64,000 nucleotides of DNA from Halorubrum sp. CBA1229 (GTDB taxonomy: Archaea > Halobacteriota > Halobacteria > Halobacteriales > Haloferacaceae). The notes under the pieces were generated by a model. It had not been told where the DNA came from. It searched no databases and saw nothing but the letters and a program-made list of their open reading frames with translations. A program made the translations under genes and the position numbers. The DNA is taken from the NCBI RefSeq assembly GCF_003721435.2, contig NZ_CP054585.1, positions 1,240,001 through 1,304,000 on the forward strand, given 5' to 3'. The stretch's first letter is position 1. Each line of letters starts with the position of its first letter. Shown here one piece after another: positions 23,971 through 32,794 of the stretch.

Positions 23971-26829
23971 ATGGCAACGGGGATCGTCGGGGAGTTCCTC
24001 GATCTCAAGGCGGAGACGGACGCGGACGTCCTCGCGATGCAGTGCGGCGACTTCTACGAGTTCTTCGCGGACGACGCGGAGCTGGTCGCCGACGAGCTCG
24101 ACCTGACGGTGTCACAGAAGTCCTCGCACGGCTCGTCGTACCCGATGGCGGGCGTGCCGCTCTCGGAGCTGACCCCGTACGTGAAGGCGCTCGTCGAGCG
24201 CGGCTACCGGGTCGCCGTCGCCGACCAGTACGAGACGGACGACGGGCACGCCCGGGAAATTACGCGGGTCGTCACGCCCGGCACCCTGCTGGAGACCGCC
24301 GACGACGACGCGCGGTACCTCGCGGCGGTCGTTCGCGAGGACGACGAGCGAGCGGCGGGCGCGCCGGCGACCGGCGGCGCGTCGGCGACCGAGAACGACG
24401 ACGCCGGTGGCCCCTACGGCCTCGCTCTCGCGGACGTCACCACCGGGCGGTTCCTCGTCACCGAGGTCGACGACGAGAGCGACCTCCGGGCGGAGCTGTA
24501 CCGGTTCGACCCAGCCGAGGTGCTCCCGGGCCCCCGCGTCCGCAACGACGACCGGCTGCTCGGCGCGGTCCGCGAGGACCTCTCCGGGTCGGTCTCCCTC
24601 TTCGACGCGGAGGCGTTCGCGCCGGGGCGGGCGACGCACACCGTGCGCGAGCAGTTCGGGCGGGAGACCGCCGACAGCGTCGGTATCGACTCCGATCTCG
24701 CGCTGCGCGCGGCCGGCGCGGTGCTCGGCTACGTCGAGGAGACGGGCGCCGGCGTGCTCGCGTCGATGACCCGGCTCACGGCGTACGGCGACGGCGACCA
24801 CGTCGACGTCGACGCGACGACCCAGCGTAACCTCGAGCTCACCGAGACGATGCGCGGCGAGGGCGAGGGGTCGCTGTTCGAGACGGTCGACCACACCGTC
24901 ACCGCGGCCGGCGGGCGGCTCCTCCGGGAGTGGCTCACGCGACCGCGCCGGGACCGGGCGCGGCTCGACCGGCGGCTCGACGCGGTCGAGGCGCTGGCGT
25001 CGGCGGCGCTCGCGCGCGACCGCCTGCGCGAGACGCTCGGAGACGCGTACGACCTCGAACGGCTCGCCGCGCGGGCGACGAGCGGGAGCGCGGGCGCACG
25101 CGAACTCCTCTCGGTGCGCGACACCCTCGCGCTGGTGCCGGCGATGGTCGACGCCGTCGAGGGAAGCGAGCTCGCCGAGTCGCCGGTCGCCGAGGTGCTG
25201 GAGGGCCTCGACCGCGAGCGCGCCCGCGCTCTCCACGGCGAGCTCGCCGACGCGCTCGCGGACGACCCGCCGAAGGCGAAGACGCAGGGCGGGCTGCTCC
25301 GAAAGGGGTACGACGACGAGCTCGACGAGCTGATCGCGAGCCACGAAGAGGCGACGGAGTGGCTCGACACGCTCGCGGAGCGGGAGAAGCGCCAGTACGG
25401 GCTCAGCCACGTCACGGTCGACCGCAACAAGACGGACGGCTACTACATCCAGGTCGGCAAGTCCGTCGCCGACCAGGTGCCCGAGCACTACCGCGAGATC
25501 AAGACGCTGAAGAACTCCAAGCGGTTCGTCACCGACGAGCTGGCGGAGCGGGAACGGGATGTGCTCCGCTTGGAGGAGGCCCGCGGCGAGCTGGAGTACG
25601 AGCTGTTCGAGGAGTTACGCGAGCGGGTCGCCGACGACGCCGAACTGCTCCAGGACGTCGGGCGGGTCGTCGCCGAGGTCGACGCCCTCGCGTCGCTGGC
25701 GACCCACGCCGCCGGCAACGACTGGACCCGTCCCGAGCTGACCGACGAGCGCCGGCTCGACATCGAGGCCGGTCGGCATCCGGTGGTCGAGCGAACCACG
25801 GACTTCGTGCCGAACGACCTCCGGCTCGACGCGGAGCGCGGCTTCCTCATCGTCACCGGGCCGAACATGAGCGGGAAGTCGACGTACATGCGGCAGGCCG
25901 CGCTGATCCAGCTGCTCGCGCAGGCGGGGTCGTTCGTCCCCGCGCGGGCGGCCACGGTCGGCCTCGTCGACGGGATCTACACCCGCGTCGGCGCGCTCGA
26001 CGAGCTCGCGCAGGGGCGCTCGACGTTCATGGTCGAGATGCAGGAGCTGTCGAACATCCTCCACTCGGCGACCGCGGACTCGCTCGTCATCCTCGACGAG
26101 GTGGGTCGGGGTACCGCCACCTACGACGGGATCTCCATCGCGTGGGCCGCGACCGAGTACCTCCACAACGAGGTGCGCGCGCGGACCCTCTTCGCCACGC
26201 ACTACCACGAGCTGACGGCGCTCGCCGACCACCTCCCCCGGGTCGCCAACGTCCACGTCGCCGTCGACGAGCGCGACGGCGAGGTGACGTTCCTCCGGAC
26301 GGTCCGCGACGGGCCGACGAACCGGTCGTACGGGGTCCACGTCGCCGACCTCGCCGGCGTCCCGGAGCCGGTGGTTGGGCGGGCCGACGAGGTGCTCGAC
26401 CGGCTCCGAGAGGAGAAGGCGATCGAGGCGAAGGGGTCGCGGGGCGGAGGCAAGGGGAGCGAGAGCGACGCGGGGGACGGAACAGGGAGCGGCGAGGGGA
26501 CGAAGCAGGTCGTCTTCGATCTCTCATCTGAGTCGTTCGCGGGCGACGGCGACGGCGGCGGAGCCGCCGAGTCGGACGCGCCCGATCCCGAGGGAGGGCG
26601 CAACGGGACGGGTCCGGAGTCGGCCTCGGGCGGTTCGGGAGGGGTCGCCGAGTCGACCGAGCGCGCGGAGACCGCGGAAGCAGACCGGCTCGGCCCCGAG
26701 ACCCGCGCCGTCGTCGAGGAGCTGACCGACGTCGACGTCGCGGCGACCGCGCCGGTCGAGCTGCTCGCGCGGGTACAGGAGTGGCAGGATCGGCTCGACG
26801 GGGAGGACCGGCTCGACGGGAACGGCTGA
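23971..26829 (+). CDS. mutS: DNA mismatch repair ATPase MutS
   Basis: A 952-residue MutS. The mismatch-reading Phe-x-Glu motif is present at residues 28-30 (GDFYEFF). The connector, lever and clamp regions follow. The ATPase domain has Walker A GPNMSGKST from about residue 630, Walker B LVILDEVGRGT and the conserved FATHYHEL. A long acidic Gly/Ser-rich linker (about 825-915) precedes a short C-terminal helical part (VVEELTDVDVAATAPVELL), typical of haloarchaeal MutS. No mutL is adjacent in the window. sepF follows. Haloarchaea have more than one MutS1 paralogue, and I cannot say which this is. Confidence 0.93.
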   Translation: MATGIVGEFLDLKAETDADVLAMQCGDFYEFFADDAELVADELDLTVSQKSSHGSSYPMAGVPLSELTPYVKALVERGYRVAVADQYETDDGHAREITRVVTPGTLLETADDDARYLAAVVREDDERAAGAPATGGASATENDDAGGPYGLALADVTTGRFLVTEVDDESDLRAELYRFDPAEVLPGPRVRNDDRLLGAVREDLSGSVSLFDAEAFAPGRATHTVREQFGRETADSVGIDSDLALRAAGAVLGYVEETGAGVLASMTRLTAYGDGDHVDVDATTQRNLELTETMRGEGEGSLFETVDHTVTAAGGRLLREWLTRPRRDRARLDRRLDAVEALASAALARDRLRETLGDAYDLERLAARATSGSAGARELLSVRDTLALVPAMVDAVEGSELAESPVAEVLEGLDRERARALHGELADALADDPPKAKTQGGLLRKGYDDELDELIASHEEATEWLDTLAEREKRQYGLSHVTVDRNKTDGYYIQVGKSVADQVPEHYREIKTLKNSKRFVTDELAERERDVLRLEEARGELEYELFEELRERVADDAELLQDVGRVVAEVDALASLATHAAGNDWTRPELTDERRLDIEAGRHPVVERTTDFVPNDLRLDAERGFLIVTGPNMSGKSTYMRQAALIQLLAQAGSFVPARAATVGLVDGIYTRVGALDELAQGRSTFMVEMQELSNILHSATADSLVILDEVGRGTATYDGISIAWAATEYLHNEVRARTLFATHYHELTALADHLPRVANVHVAVDERDGEVTFLRTVRDGPTNRSYGVHVADLAGVPEPVVGRADEVLDRLREEKAIEAKGSRGGGKGSESDAGDGTGSGEGTKQVVFDLSSESFAGDGDGGGAAESDAPDPEGGRNGTGPESASGGSGGVAESTERAETAEADRLGPETRAVVEELTDVDVAATAPVELLARVQEWQDRLDGEDRLDGNG

Positions 26830-26890
26830 CGACCGGCCCGGCGGTGCGTCTGACGTAAGAACTAATGTCCGACCGCGGCGTGTGGTGTGT

Positions 26891-27241
26891 ATGGGCATCA
26901 TGAGCAAGATCCTCGGCGGGGGCGGCAACCGCTCCGTCGACGACTACGTCGAGCTCGACCTCGACGACTTCGCCGAGGCGCACGCGGACGCGGGGATGCA
27001 GGTACACATCGCTGAGATCGGCGACCAGAGCGACGTCATCCCGATCAAAGACGCCGTCTACGACGGCGACTTCGTCATCGCCGACATCACCCGCCACTCA
27101 ACGTCGGACCGCACGGTCGAACACATCATCGACGAGCTGCGACAGGTCGCCCAGGAGGTCGACGGCGACATCGTCCAGAAGGGCGACGACCAGATCGTGA
27201 TCACGCCGACGGGCGTCTCGGTCGCCCGAGAGAAGCTCTAA
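26891..27241 (+). CDS. sepF: Cell-division protein SepF
   Basis: A 116-residue archaeal SepF, the membrane anchor of FtsZ. The N-terminal MGIMSKILGGG is the amphipathic membrane-targeting helix. The SepF domain follows with VHIAEIGDQSDVI, AVYDGDFVIADITRH, HIIDELRQVAQEVDGDIV and ending DQIVITPTGVSVAR. I set the start at the ATG at 26891; a GTG three codons upstream and an ATG three codons downstream are also possible. SepF is essential for division in Haloferax. Single gene after mutS. Confidence 0.92.
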   Translation: MGIMSKILGGGGNRSVDDYVELDLDDFAEAHADAGMQVHIAEIGDQSDVIPIKDAVYDGDFVIADITRHSTSDRTVEHIIDELRQVAQEVDGDIVQKGDDQIVITPTGVSVAREKL

Positions 27242-27383
27242 CGCGGACGCGTCTCGTTTTCGCGACTCTCTCCGGGGGAGCCGCGCCCGGCTGCCGCGAC
27301 GGTCGGTACGAGGCCGGACGGCGACCGCCGGAGCGTGGCCGAACCGTGTATTATATGCCCGTCTCCCGCCCACGTACGACCGA

Positions 27384-28274
27384 ATGGACGAGCCGGTCCT
27401 GCTAACGGGCGCCGGCGGACGGGTGGGGCAGGCCATCCTCCGCGGCATCGGCGACGACTACGACTGGCGGCTCCTCGACAGGGAGCCGCTCCCGGCAGCG
27501 AAGGTGCCCGACGGGGTCACCGACGCCGACCGGTACGTCGCGGACATCACCGACGAGCGGGCGGTCCGAGAGGCGATGGCGGACGTCGGCGCCGTCATCC
27601 ACCTCGCCGGCGACCCGCGGAAGACGGCGCCGTGGGACTCGGTGCTCCGCAACAACATCGACGGGACGCAGGTCGTCATGCGCGCCGCCGTCGACGCGGG
27701 CGTCGACAAGTTCGCGTTCGCCTCCTCGAACCACGCCGTCGGCGGCTACGAGACGGACGACCGGACGCCGGACCTCTACCGCACCGACGACGACTACCGG
27801 CTGGACGGGACCGAGCTCCCCCGCCCCGGGAACCTCTACGGCGTCTCGAAGGCGACCGGCGAGGCGCTCGGACGCCTCTACCACGACGAGCACGGGATGA
27901 GCGTCGTCTGCGTCCGCATCGGGAACCTCACGAAGGACCACCCGCCCCGGGAGTACGAGCGCGGGCAGGCGATGTGGCTCTCGCACCGCGACTGCGCGCA
28001 CCTGTTCGACCGGTGTCTGCAGGCGGAGTACGGCTACGAGATCGTCTACGGCATCTCGGACAACGACCGGCGCTACTACTCCATCGAGCGCGCTCGCGAA
28101 GCGCTCGGCTACGACCCCGCCGACAACTCGGCGAACTACACCTTCGAGGGCAAACCGAAGGAGGACGCTGCGGAGGACGACCGCGACGGGGACGGCGACC
28201 CCACAGTCGCCGAGGATCCGCCCGCGGAACCGAACTTCCCGTCGGACCCCGACACGCCGACCGACGGCGCGTGA
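27384..28274 (+). CDS. azf: NAD-dependent glucose-6-phosphate dehydrogenase-like SDR protein
   Basis: A 296-residue extended short-chain dehydrogenase. The Rossmann motif is GAGGRVGQ (residues 9-16). The active site is Tyr152-x3-Lys156 (YGVSKATGE), with FASSNHAVGGY at 112-122. Overall it resembles Azf, the NAD-dependent glucose-6-phosphate dehydrogenase of Haloferax, a family that also includes uronate dehydrogenases. An acidic C-terminal extension (about 255-296) is unusual. Start ATG at 27384, about 30 bp after GTATTATATGCC. Confidence 0.78.
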   Translation: MDEPVLLTGAGGRVGQAILRGIGDDYDWRLLDREPLPAAKVPDGVTDADRYVADITDERAVREAMADVGAVIHLAGDPRKTAPWDSVLRNNIDGTQVVMRAAVDAGVDKFAFASSNHAVGGYETDDRTPDLYRTDDDYRLDGTELPRPGNLYGVSKATGEALGRLYHDEHGMSVVCVRIGNLTKDHPPREYERGQAMWLSHRDCAHLFDRCLQAEYGYEIVYGISDNDRRYYSIERAREALGYDPADNSANYTFEGKPKEDAAEDDRDGDGDPTVAEDPPAEPNFPSDPDTPTDGA

Positions 28275-28293
28275 CCGCGTCCGGCGCCGCTAT

Positions 28294-29064
28294 TTAAAAG
28301 AGGTCGTCGACGTCGCGTCGCTTCCGCTCCGCCAAGTCCACGTGGTCCGCGAGCCGCGCGGCCACCTGCGGGCGGGCGTCCGGTTCGCAGAGGAACGCGA
28401 AGAGCAGCTCCGCGAACCGCGTCCGGCCGGTGCCGCGCTCCTCGCGCGCGAGCGCCGCGGCCGTCTCGAACGTCGCCTCGTCGCCGTGGTCGACCGCTTC
28501 GGCGAGCGCGGGGGCCGCGAGCAGCGCCGCCGCGAGGTCCAGATCGGCGAACTCCGGCGTCGCGCCCTCGACGCGGATCGCCGGCGGCTCGGCGCGCTCG
28601 ATCGTCTCGGGGTCGCCCGCGAGCCGTCGGCACCACTCCCGGACGGCGGCGACGTCGACGCCGCGGGCGGGGTCGGCTGCGCCGCGGTCTTCGCTCTCGT
28701 CGGCGCCGCGGACTCCTCCCTCGTCGGCATCGCGGTCCTCTCCCTTGTCGGCATCGTGGTCCTCTCCCTCGTCAAGACCGCCGAGATACCGGACGGCGTT
28801 GCTCGCGCAGCCGGTCGCGCCGGACCAGTTGCCCTCGGTCGCGTGGTGGGTGGCGGCCGACGCCGCGATCAGCCCGTGGAGCAGGCGCTCGTCGTCGCCC
28901 TCGTCGAGGGGAAGCCACGCCGCCTCCCACGGGTCGTGGGCCGCGAGCACGTGACCCTCGTTGAACAGGGCGGCGCCGGCGGCGACGGCCGCGGGAACGG
29001 GCGGAGCGTCCCCGGCGTCGACTCCCCCGGCGTCGGCGCGGGGATCCGAGTCGCGATCGGTCAT
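28294..29064 (-). CDS. DUF309-domain protein
   Basis: A 256-residue protein. The DUF309 motif is at about residues 33-85: FNEGHVLAAHDPWEAAW and LLHGLIAASAATHHATEGNWSGA. An Asp/Glu-rich repeated linker (EDHDADKGEDRDADEG, about 98-130) separates it from a helical C-terminal half (AVREWCRRLAGDPETIE, FAELLFAFLCEPD). A TATA-like TATAAAAAG lies 21-30 bp upstream, so transcription is probably leaderless. The molecular function of DUF309 is not established. Confidence 0.8.
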   Translation of the reverse strand: MTDRDSDPRADAGGVDAGDAPPVPAAVAAGAALFNEGHVLAAHDPWEAAWLPLDEGDDERLLHGLIAASAATHHATEGNWSGATGCASNAVRYLGGLDEGEDHDADKGEDRDADEGGVRGADESEDRGAADPARGVDVAAVREWCRRLAGDPETIERAEPPAIRVEGATPEFADLDLAAALLAAPALAEAVDHGDEATFETAAALAREERGTGRTRFAELLFAFLCEPDARPQVAARLADHVDLAERKRRDVDDLF

Positions 29065-29270
29065 ACCCGGCCGTCGGCGGCGGCGATATAAAAAGGCCGA
29101 GACACGTCGCCGCCCGCGCCTCGGCGCGCGAAGACAGAGAGTGCTATTTAAAACGGAGCGGAGCGGCCGCGGGGGCGGAGGGAACGCGTCAGCGGGGAGT
29201 TCATCGGCAGAGGAAACGCGTCAGCGGTGATCTCGCCGACGGGAGCGGTCGCGGCGGCGACCGGCGCGGA
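29065..29270. other. Intergenic region with an imperfect direct repeat
   Basis: It contains the DUF309 promoter (29084-29093), a second TATA-like TATTTAAAAC at 29144-29153, and the direct repeat AACGCGTCAGCGG at 29182 and 29216. No gene is supported. Confidence 0.5.
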
Positions 29271-29552
29271 TCAGCGGTCGCTGGCGGCGGTCGAGTCGCC
29301 GCCGGGGACCGGCAGCGTCCGGTCGACGGCGCCCGGGTACCGGCGCTGGATCGCCGCGCCGGCGACGGCGCCGACGACCAGGGCCAGCGCGAGCGCGGCC
29401 GCCACCGGGAAGGAGGCGACCGCGACGAGCGCGACGGGGAACGCCGCGAAGACGGCCATCACGCGCGGCGACGGGAGGGGCGCGGTCGGGTCGGGACCCG
29501 CGTGCGGGTCGGGGTGGACGGTGCGTCTGGAGGGGGGTCGGTCTCGTCTCAT
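29271..29552 (-). CDS. Small two-helix membrane protein
   Basis: A 93-residue protein starting at MRRDRPPSRR (29552). A basic, Pro-rich N-terminus is followed by a long hydrophobic stretch at about residues 32-68, enough for two helices (VMAVFAAFPVALVAVASF and AALALALVVGAVAGAAI), and a short polar tail. Proteins of this type are common and uncharacterised in haloarchaea. The frame upstream of this ATG is Arg-rich and unlikely. Confidence 0.5.
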   Translation of the reverse strand: MRRDRPPSRRTVHPDPHAGPDPTAPLPSPRVMAVFAAFPVALVAVASFPVAAALALALVVGAVAGAAIQRRYPGAVDRTLPVPGGDSTAASDR

Positions 29553-29659
29553 GGTCGGATGGGGTGGATGGCGCGAGGGCCTCGCGCCGCGGTCGGTGGC
29601 TGTTCGTCGGTCGGGGACCGTGTCGCGTCCGTCGCGGTCCGATCGTCGCCCGCGATCGG

Positions 29660-29953
29660 TCATCGGTCGCCGTCGGTCGCCGCCCGCTTTCGCGGACGGG
29701 CCTCCGACACCCCGACGACGTCGGTGAGGTCGGCGACCTCGGCGTCCGGCGCGAGCCGAACCGAGGCGTCGACCTCGACCGCGAGGTCGTTGAGGCGGGG
29801 GCGGAGGTCGACGACGTCGACGTCGGTCACGTCGACGCCGTCGCGACCGTCGAGCTTCGATCGGACGCCGGCGCGGAGGTCGCCCGCGGCGTCGCGGGGG
29901 ACCGCCACCCGGAGCGCGACGTCGGTCGCGCGGTGGCAGGGTGGGGCTGCCAT
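29660..29953 (-). CDS. Conserved small haloarchaeal protein, function unknown
   Basis: A 97-residue protein that reads like a small alpha/beta domain: DVALRVAVPRDAAGDLRAGV, VDVTDVDVVDLRPRLNDLAVEVDASVRL. The last 15 residues are basic. Its ATG at 29953 follows, after only three bases, a 57-nt tRNA-like sequence on the same strand (29957-30013), so the mRNA may begin with or carry that structure. I do not recognise a named family. Confidence 0.6.
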   Translation of the reverse strand: MAAPPCHRATDVALRVAVPRDAAGDLRAGVRSKLDGRDGVDVTDVDVVDLRPRLNDLAVEVDASVRLAPDAEVADLTDVVGVSEARPRKRAATDGDR

Positions 29954-29956
29954 ACG

Positions 29957-30013
29957 GACCCGGGAGGGAGTCGATTCCTCACCCCGAGGCTCTGCCGCTT
30001 GAGCTACCGGGTC
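29957..30013 (-). pseudogene. tRNA-like sequence lacking a normal anticodon arm
   Basis: Read on the minus strand it starts GACCCGG and ends CCGGGTC (perfect 7-bp acceptor-like stem). It has TAGCTC-AAGCGGCA-GAGC (a good D arm) and a T-arm-like GAGG-AATCGACT-CCCTC with A at the usual T54 position and an A-C mismatch at 53-61. Only about eight bases lie between the D arm and T arm where an anticodon arm should be, so it is 57 nt instead of about 73. A decayed tRNA or a tRNA-like leader of the following gene are both possible. Confidence 0.6.
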
Positions 30014-30388
30014 TAGGTGAAACGACTGGAGCGGCGGGGGACGGAGAGAAGGCGGCGCTCGCCTCGGCGGGCGGGGCCGACCGCCCCCGCGTCGGGGTCA
30101 CGCGGCGACGGCGTCGAGGCGAGCGACGACCGGTCCGCGGATCCCCTTCTCGACGCTCCAAAGGGGGGCGAACGTCGGAGTGGAGTCGCGGACGGTCATG
30201 GTGGGGCGCCCGGCGGGGGGGAGTCCGCTCGGGCTATTCCCACGCAGAGGAGGAACCGAGTTAATAGTTACCCGTGTGTGCTGATCAATAGCGTGATTTT
30301 CCGCGGGAGAGATATTTCTCACAATCATTCGTGAGAGAGGATCCGGTCAGCGGGACCGGGCGTTCCCACCAGTACACTAAGGAGGACG
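30014..30388. other. Intergenic region upstream of the cation antiporter
   Basis: It holds the antiporter promoter region (AT-rich 30258-30330), the inverted repeat TCTCAC-N8-GTGAGA at 30317-30336, and GGAGG at 30381-30385. On the minus strand a 33-codon frame (30098-30199, MTVRDSTPTFAPLWS) is protein-like in composition but too short to call with confidence. Confidence 0.55.
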
Positions 30389-32263
30389 GTGGACGTATGG
30401 GCGGTAGACGTGTCTAGCCTGTTGCCGGTCATCGCGGCGATCCTCGTGTCGGGACTCGTCGTCCAGCTCGTCGCTCACCGCTTGAAGGTGCCGAGCGTCA
30501 TCTTCTATCTCCTCATCGGCGTCGTGCTCGGACCGGAGGTGTTGGGGCTCGTGACCCTCGAGACGTTCGGGAACGGGCTCGAGATCATCGTCGGGATCAG
30601 CGTCGCGATCATCGTCTTCGAGGGGGCGTTCGCCTTACAGATCGACCGGATCCGCGGCGCGTCCACGGTGTCGCTCCGGCTGGTGACGGTCAGCGCCCTC
30701 GTGATGTTCCTCGGGACGGCGGCCGCGGTCCGGTTCTTCGAGGGGGCGAACTGGGAGATCGCGCTGCTGATCGGGGCGCTGCTCGTGGCGACCGGCCCGA
30801 CCGTGATCACGCCGATACTCAACGTGGTCCGCGTCAGGGACCACGTCGCGACCGCGCTGGAGACCGAGGGGATCGTCAACGACGTGACGGCCGCGATCGT
30901 CGCCGTGGTGATCTTCGAGACGCTGCTGCTCGACGACCTCGGAGTGCCGGCGACCCTCTTCTCGTTCGTCAAGCGGCTCGGCGTCGGGGTGCTCGCGGGG
31001 ATACTCGCGGCCGTGGTGATCTACCTCCTGTTGGACAGCGACCTCGTCCCCGAGCGCGACGTGCAGGCGTCGCAGTTCCTCGTGTTGGCGGCGGCGGTCG
31101 GGGCGTTCGCGGCCGCCGAGGCCGTCGCCGCCGAGGCGGGCATCGCGGCGGCCGCGACGAGCGGCATCCTGCTCGGGAACCTCGACATCGACCACAGAGA
31201 GGAGATCGAGCGGTTCGCGGAGAACACAACGCTCGTCGTCCTCTCGTTCGTCTTCATCTCGCTGGCCGCGCTGATCGACGTCGAGGCGATCGCGGCGCTC
31301 GGCGTCGGCGCGGTCGGGCTCGTGCTCGTGATCATGCTCGTGCTCCGACCGCTCGGGGCGCTGATCGCGACGTTCGGCGTCGAACGGTTCACCCGGCCGG
31401 AACGGCTCTTCCTCGCGAGCGTGGGCCCGCGCGGGATCATCCCGGCGAGCGTGGCCACGCTGTTCGCCATCGAGCTCGAGCTCGCGGGGAACGTGGCGGC
31501 GGGCGAACTGCTCGTCGGGACGGTGTTCGCCGTCATCTTCGCGACGGTCGCGATCGAGGCCGGGCTCGCGCGGCAGATCGGCGACGCCCTCGGAGTGTCA
31601 CCAATGCGCACGATAATCATCGGCGGCGGTCGGGTCGGCCGGGCGCTCGCCACACGACTGGAGAGACGGGGAGAGTACGTCGTCATCGTCGAGAACGACG
31701 ACGAAGAGGCCGAGCGAGCGCGCTCGGACGGGTTCACCGTGTACGAGGGTGACGGCAGCGACACGGCGGACCTGCGCGGCGCGGGCGTCGAGGACGCCAA
31801 GCGAGTGATCACGGTGACCGGCGACGACGACATCAATCTCCTCGCGTGCCAGTTGGCGATCACGAAGTTCGACGTGGAGTCGGTGTACTCGCGGGTGAAC
31901 GAGCCCGACAACGTCGACGCCTTCGACAGTATCGGCGTGAAGGGGATCGACTCGCCGACGGCGACCGCGGTGGCCATCGACGACGAGATCGAGCGGCCGG
32001 CGATCACCCACTGGATGAGCGAACTCGGAGACAGCCACGACGTACAGGAGGTCGAGGTGACCTCAGAGAATCTCGCCGGCAAGAGCATCCGCGACCTCAA
32101 CGCACAGATCCCCGACGGCACCTTCGTCGCCGTCGTCAGCCGCGACGGCGAGAATCACATCCCGTCGGCGGACAGCGTGCTGGAGTACGGCGACCACGTC
32201 ACCTTCATCGGCGACACGGACGCCGTCAGGAAGGCGATGGACCGGTTCCACCCGCACGATTAA
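30389..32263 (+). CDS. Cation:proton antiporter with C-terminal RCK (TrkA-N/TrkA-C) domains
   Basis: A 624-residue protein. Residues about 5-395 form some 12 helices of a CPA-type Na+(K+)/H+ antiporter (VIFYLLIGVVLGPEVLGL, ATGPTVITPIL, GPRGIIPASV). An RCK nucleotide-binding domain follows from about residue 405 (TIIIGGGRVGRALA, DGSDTADLRGAGVEDAK). TrkA-C runs from about 550 to the end (SIRDLNAQIPDG, GDHVTFIGDTDAV). The RCK domain should gate transport in response to NAD(H) or another ligand. The start is uncertain: the GTG at 30389 follows GGAGG by three bases, and a second GTG lies at 30410. Role: ion and pH homeostasis in high salt. Confidence 0.88.
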   Translation: MDVWAVDVSSLLPVIAAILVSGLVVQLVAHRLKVPSVIFYLLIGVVLGPEVLGLVTLETFGNGLEIIVGISVAIIVFEGAFALQIDRIRGASTVSLRLVTVSALVMFLGTAAAVRFFEGANWEIALLIGALLVATGPTVITPILNVVRVRDHVATALETEGIVNDVTAAIVAVVIFETLLLDDLGVPATLFSFVKRLGVGVLAGILAAVVIYLLLDSDLVPERDVQASQFLVLAAAVGAFAAAEAVAAEAGIAAAATSGILLGNLDIDHREEIERFAENTTLVVLSFVFISLAALIDVEAIAALGVGAVGLVLVIMLVLRPLGALIATFGVERFTRPERLFLASVGPRGIIPASVATLFAIELELAGNVAAGELLVGTVFAVIFATVAIEAGLARQIGDALGVSPMRTIIIGGGRVGRALATRLERRGEYVVIVENDDEEAERARSDGFTVYEGDGSDTADLRGAGVEDAKRVITVTGDDDINLLACQLAITKFDVESVYSRVNEPDNVDAFDSIGVKGIDSPTATAVAIDDEIERPAITHWMSELGDSHDVQEVEVTSENLAGKSIRDLNAQIPDGTFVAVVSRDGENHIPSADSVLEYGDHVTFIGDTDAVRKAMDRFHPHD

Positions 32264-32343
32264 GACGTTGTCTCGGTCAGCGACCGAGAGGCACCGTCCG
32301 TTCGCGGAGCGAGGGCAAAGAGCGTCCGACCGGCGCTCGGTTG

Positions 32344-32724
32344 TTTATAAATATTTTCCAACGAGGGATCGTTACTCGACCTCTTGGCCCGTTAGTAAAT
32401 GGTCGGTGACTGGACGGTGAACACCTCCAAACCCCAGTCGCGAGGATAGCGCACGCTCGCTGCGCTCCTCAGTCAGTCGCTTCGCTCCCTCCTTGCGGTG
32501 CTTGTGTCGTCATCAGAACGCGTTGCGTTCTGATCGGCTCACGAGAGCAAAGCTCTCGTGAACGCCTGCGCTATCCTCGCGGCTGCCCCTTTGAGTCCCA
32601 CCCGCGCCGCAACCGCAGCCTCACGCCTCCCCAGCCTCGCGGCTCCCTACGGTCGCCGCGTCCCTCGCGCGTGCTCCTCACGCCCTGTTGGGCGTTCGGA
32701 GGCACGCGCCACAGCTCGTTTAAA
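32344..32724 (-). repeat. Structured repeat element, copy 3, minus strand
   Basis: Read on the minus strand: TTTAAACGAGC at 32721-32711, then a first hairpin (arms 32655-32660 and 32638-32643, 6 bp). Next comes the core (about 32586-32637, GAGGCTGGGGAGG and GGGACTCAAAGGGG), a second stem (arms 32567-32585 and 32435-32453, 18 of 19 paired), a single tail module, and TTTATAAA at 32344-32351. The loop of the second stem holds two extra hairpins (AGAACGC-GTT-GCGTTCT and CACGAGAGC-AAA-GCTCTCGTG) absent from copies 1 and 2. It lies just beyond the tandem repeats that follow tRNA-Arg. Confidence 0.72.
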
Positions 32725-32794
32725 TTGCGAACGAGCGTGCAGCGCGAAACCCACGCACGGCTCGCGATGCTCGCCGTTTGGTGCATCCGAAAAC

